DNA from: Deuterostichococcus epilithicus
Taxonomy: Eukaryota > Chlorophyta > Trebouxiophyceae > Prasiolales > Stichococcaceae
Length of the DNA: 64,000 nucleotides
Direction: 5' to 3'
Assembly: GCA_033439295.1 (NCBI GenBank)
Contig: JAVTLE010000016.1
Span: 2,232,001 to 2,296,000 of the forward strand
Shown here piece after piece: positions 62,540 to 64,000 of this stretch; position 1 is the stretch's first letter, and each line of letters starts with the position of its first letter. The position numbers were made by a program, and so were the translations under genes. Below the pieces are notes generated by a model that saw only the letters and a list, made by a program, of their open reading frames with translations, did no database searches and was not told where the DNA came from.

Positions 62540-64000
62540 ATGGCGTACCAACTGGACGCGGGCAGTGCCTCGCGGCTGCACGGCGGTGACGCAGGCTTCA
62601 GCCCAGTTATGCAGTGTGTGGGTGAGTGCTGGTTGAGCTGACACCGCGCGACACTGTGTCTCTGGGCTTGTCAGAATCGTATGCGTTGGCAGTTCGCTGC
62701 TGTCATGTTCGTTGGTCTGTATTCACCGCCTGCAGCTGCCCTCTCAAAGTCAAAGTTGAGCAGGGCAAGTCTCCGTCCGGCCGCCTCACGCTTGGGGAGT
62801 TTGCAGCACGTTGCCGCTCTCATTTTGAACCCAAAGCGTGCTGCATAGCCCTCACTGGTCGCTTCGCCGGCAATTTGCGAGTTTGCCAGACTCAAGTTTC
62901 AAGACCAGGCCACCGTGGTCTGTCTCTTGGGAAAATCTGCACTAGTCGCTACAACCGTGCCTAGAGACCGCGCTCGTGAGATGGTCGCACTGCCTGCAGG
63001 CGTCAAGCGGCTGAACACCAATGCCGGTGCCAGTGCCGAACGCTTTCGGCTCGCGCTGTCAGACGGCGAGCAGTATGTGCAGGTCAGGACCGCCATCAGA
63101 TTGATGCGCACTGTGCATCACTCACATGTACAGGACTGAAGGCACACCACCAACGTGTTGGCCCCTCAACATGTTGTGCTACATTAACCTCGTGCTGTCT
63201 GGTCGAAATCTTGCAGCGTGCACGCATGGCGCCGCGCCGTGGCTGTGAGTGCCCTACCTGAGGGAATAGCACGTAATTTTGCAGGTCATGATGGCGACGC
63301 AGCTTAATGAGATGGTGCGCAGTGGCGAGATCGCCAATGGCACCGTTCTCCGGGTGGAGGAGTGTCTGGCCAACAATGTCAGCAACAGCAGGTGTGTGCT
63401 GTCACCATCGCCTATCAGCTAGCGCACCCCCTCTCGTTGCGAGGCTCAATGCTCAATTGAGGAGTTCTTTAGGTGGAGGTCGTACCAGAGAGGTCAGGCA
63501 GTCAGGGTGCAATGCAGCCCCGCAGTAGGCCAGCTCGTGGGTGGCGCTTTCTGTGTAGCTCTTCCTGTGTGCCATCTGCACTCCCACTAAGCACCTTTCG
63601 TGTGATGGCACAGGGTGCTCATTGTGCTCAACGTAACGCCAATGGGCCCGAGCGACCCCATCGGCAATCCCAACCCTTCACGCGTGCCCGACCCACCTGC
63701 AGGCAACTGTTGTATATTATCACACCGGATTTTCCCCCTGGGAGCGGCATGTTCTTGAATTTGAATTGAGCCGTTTCGGACCTCCGCCAGATCGTGACAT
63801 CACGACCTGCTGCTACTGCAGATGGCGTCGCCCCGGCCGTCCCGCCGCAGCAGCAGGCAGGCGGCTATGGCGGCGGCAATGCAAACAGTGCCACCGCCAA
63901 CGGCGGCATGTATGGCGCGCCTGCACCGGCACCTGCGCCCGCGCAGCCCATGTATGGAGCGCCTCAGCCGGTCGGCGGCGCCCAGAATGGCGGCGCCCAG
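62540..64000 (+). CDS. RPA1: Replication protein A large subunit, 5' part
   Basis: Five exons are visible (62540-62621, 63000-63082, 63285-63391, 63614-63702, 63822 to the window edge), all in phase. The first 100 residues form the RPA70N OB fold: SPVMQCVGVKRLNTN, ERFRLALSDGEQYVQ, VMMATQLNEMVRSGEI, NGTVLRVEECLANN and VLIVLNVTPMGP. A Gly/Ala/Pro/Gln linker (QQQAGGYGGGNANSATANGG, then YGAPAPAPAPAQ) follows, as in other RPA1 proteins. The ssDNA-binding OB folds A-C and the zinc finger lie beyond the window. RPA1 binds single-stranded DNA in replication and repair, and its N-terminal domain recruits checkpoint proteins. Intron 4 needs a GC donor (CAG then GCAACT) to keep frame. Confidence 0.9.

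Overview
This looks like about 64 kb of nuclear DNA from a green alga (Chlorophyta, most likely Trebouxiophyceae-like). The evidence is GC-rich coding sequence split by many short GT-AG introns, a plastid 2-Cys peroxiredoxin and two plastid ferredoxins with transit peptides, a plant-lineage B3 DNA-binding domain, and TTTAGGG-type telomeric motifs. I cannot name the species. Four scattered N bases show it is a draft assembly. Exon structures were traced by hand from splice motifs, codon phase and protein similarity remembered from the families.

Left part (1-14.5 kb): a small gene on + (1198-about 2.6 kb); a 13-exon SET-domain lysine methyltransferase on - (10731 to 2704, about 1,411 aa) with a possible B3-like region near its N-terminus; and a two-exon, largely disordered nuclear-type protein on - (14504 to 11292). 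The first and third genes share an exon junction and a conserved motif, so they are inverted paralogues.

Middle (15-42 kb): a 33-exon gene on - (41185 to 27419, about 2,025 aa) starts with a CDCA7-type zf-4CXXC_R1 zinc finger and continues into a long helical protein with a possible OB-like region and a UBA-like C-terminal exon. Its 3' third was duplicated about 12 kb away in direct orientation (15.1-19.6 kb). That copy carries an internal inversion of about 0.8 kb and has decayed. Between the two copies is a compositionally different 7.5 kb block with three + strand genes: a multi-exon membrane protein with a Cys-rich ectodomain and two small secreted proteins.

Right part (42-64 kb): a 16-exon gene on + (42351-50171, 1,548 aa) fuses leucine-rich repeats to a canonical B3 domain. 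Next come two tandem plastid ferredoxin genes on - (51102-52451 and 53347-54608). The second is divergent from a plastid 2-Cys peroxiredoxin (54895-57522) across only 286 bp. A small secreted Cys-containing protein on - (59592 to 57937) is divergent from an organelle-targeted HAD hydrolase (59888-61717). Finally the 5' part of replication protein A large subunit (62540 to the window edge).

Functionally the window holds a chromatin/DNA-binding cluster (SET, CDCA7-type finger, LRR-B3), a plastid redox cluster (ferredoxins, 2-Cys Prx) and housekeeping genes. The most unusual items are the LRR-B3 fusion, the CDCA7-type giant protein with its partly inverted duplicate, and a cluster of GC-AG introns between 51 and 64 kb. 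No tRNA, rRNA, CRISPR array or intact transposable element was recognised.
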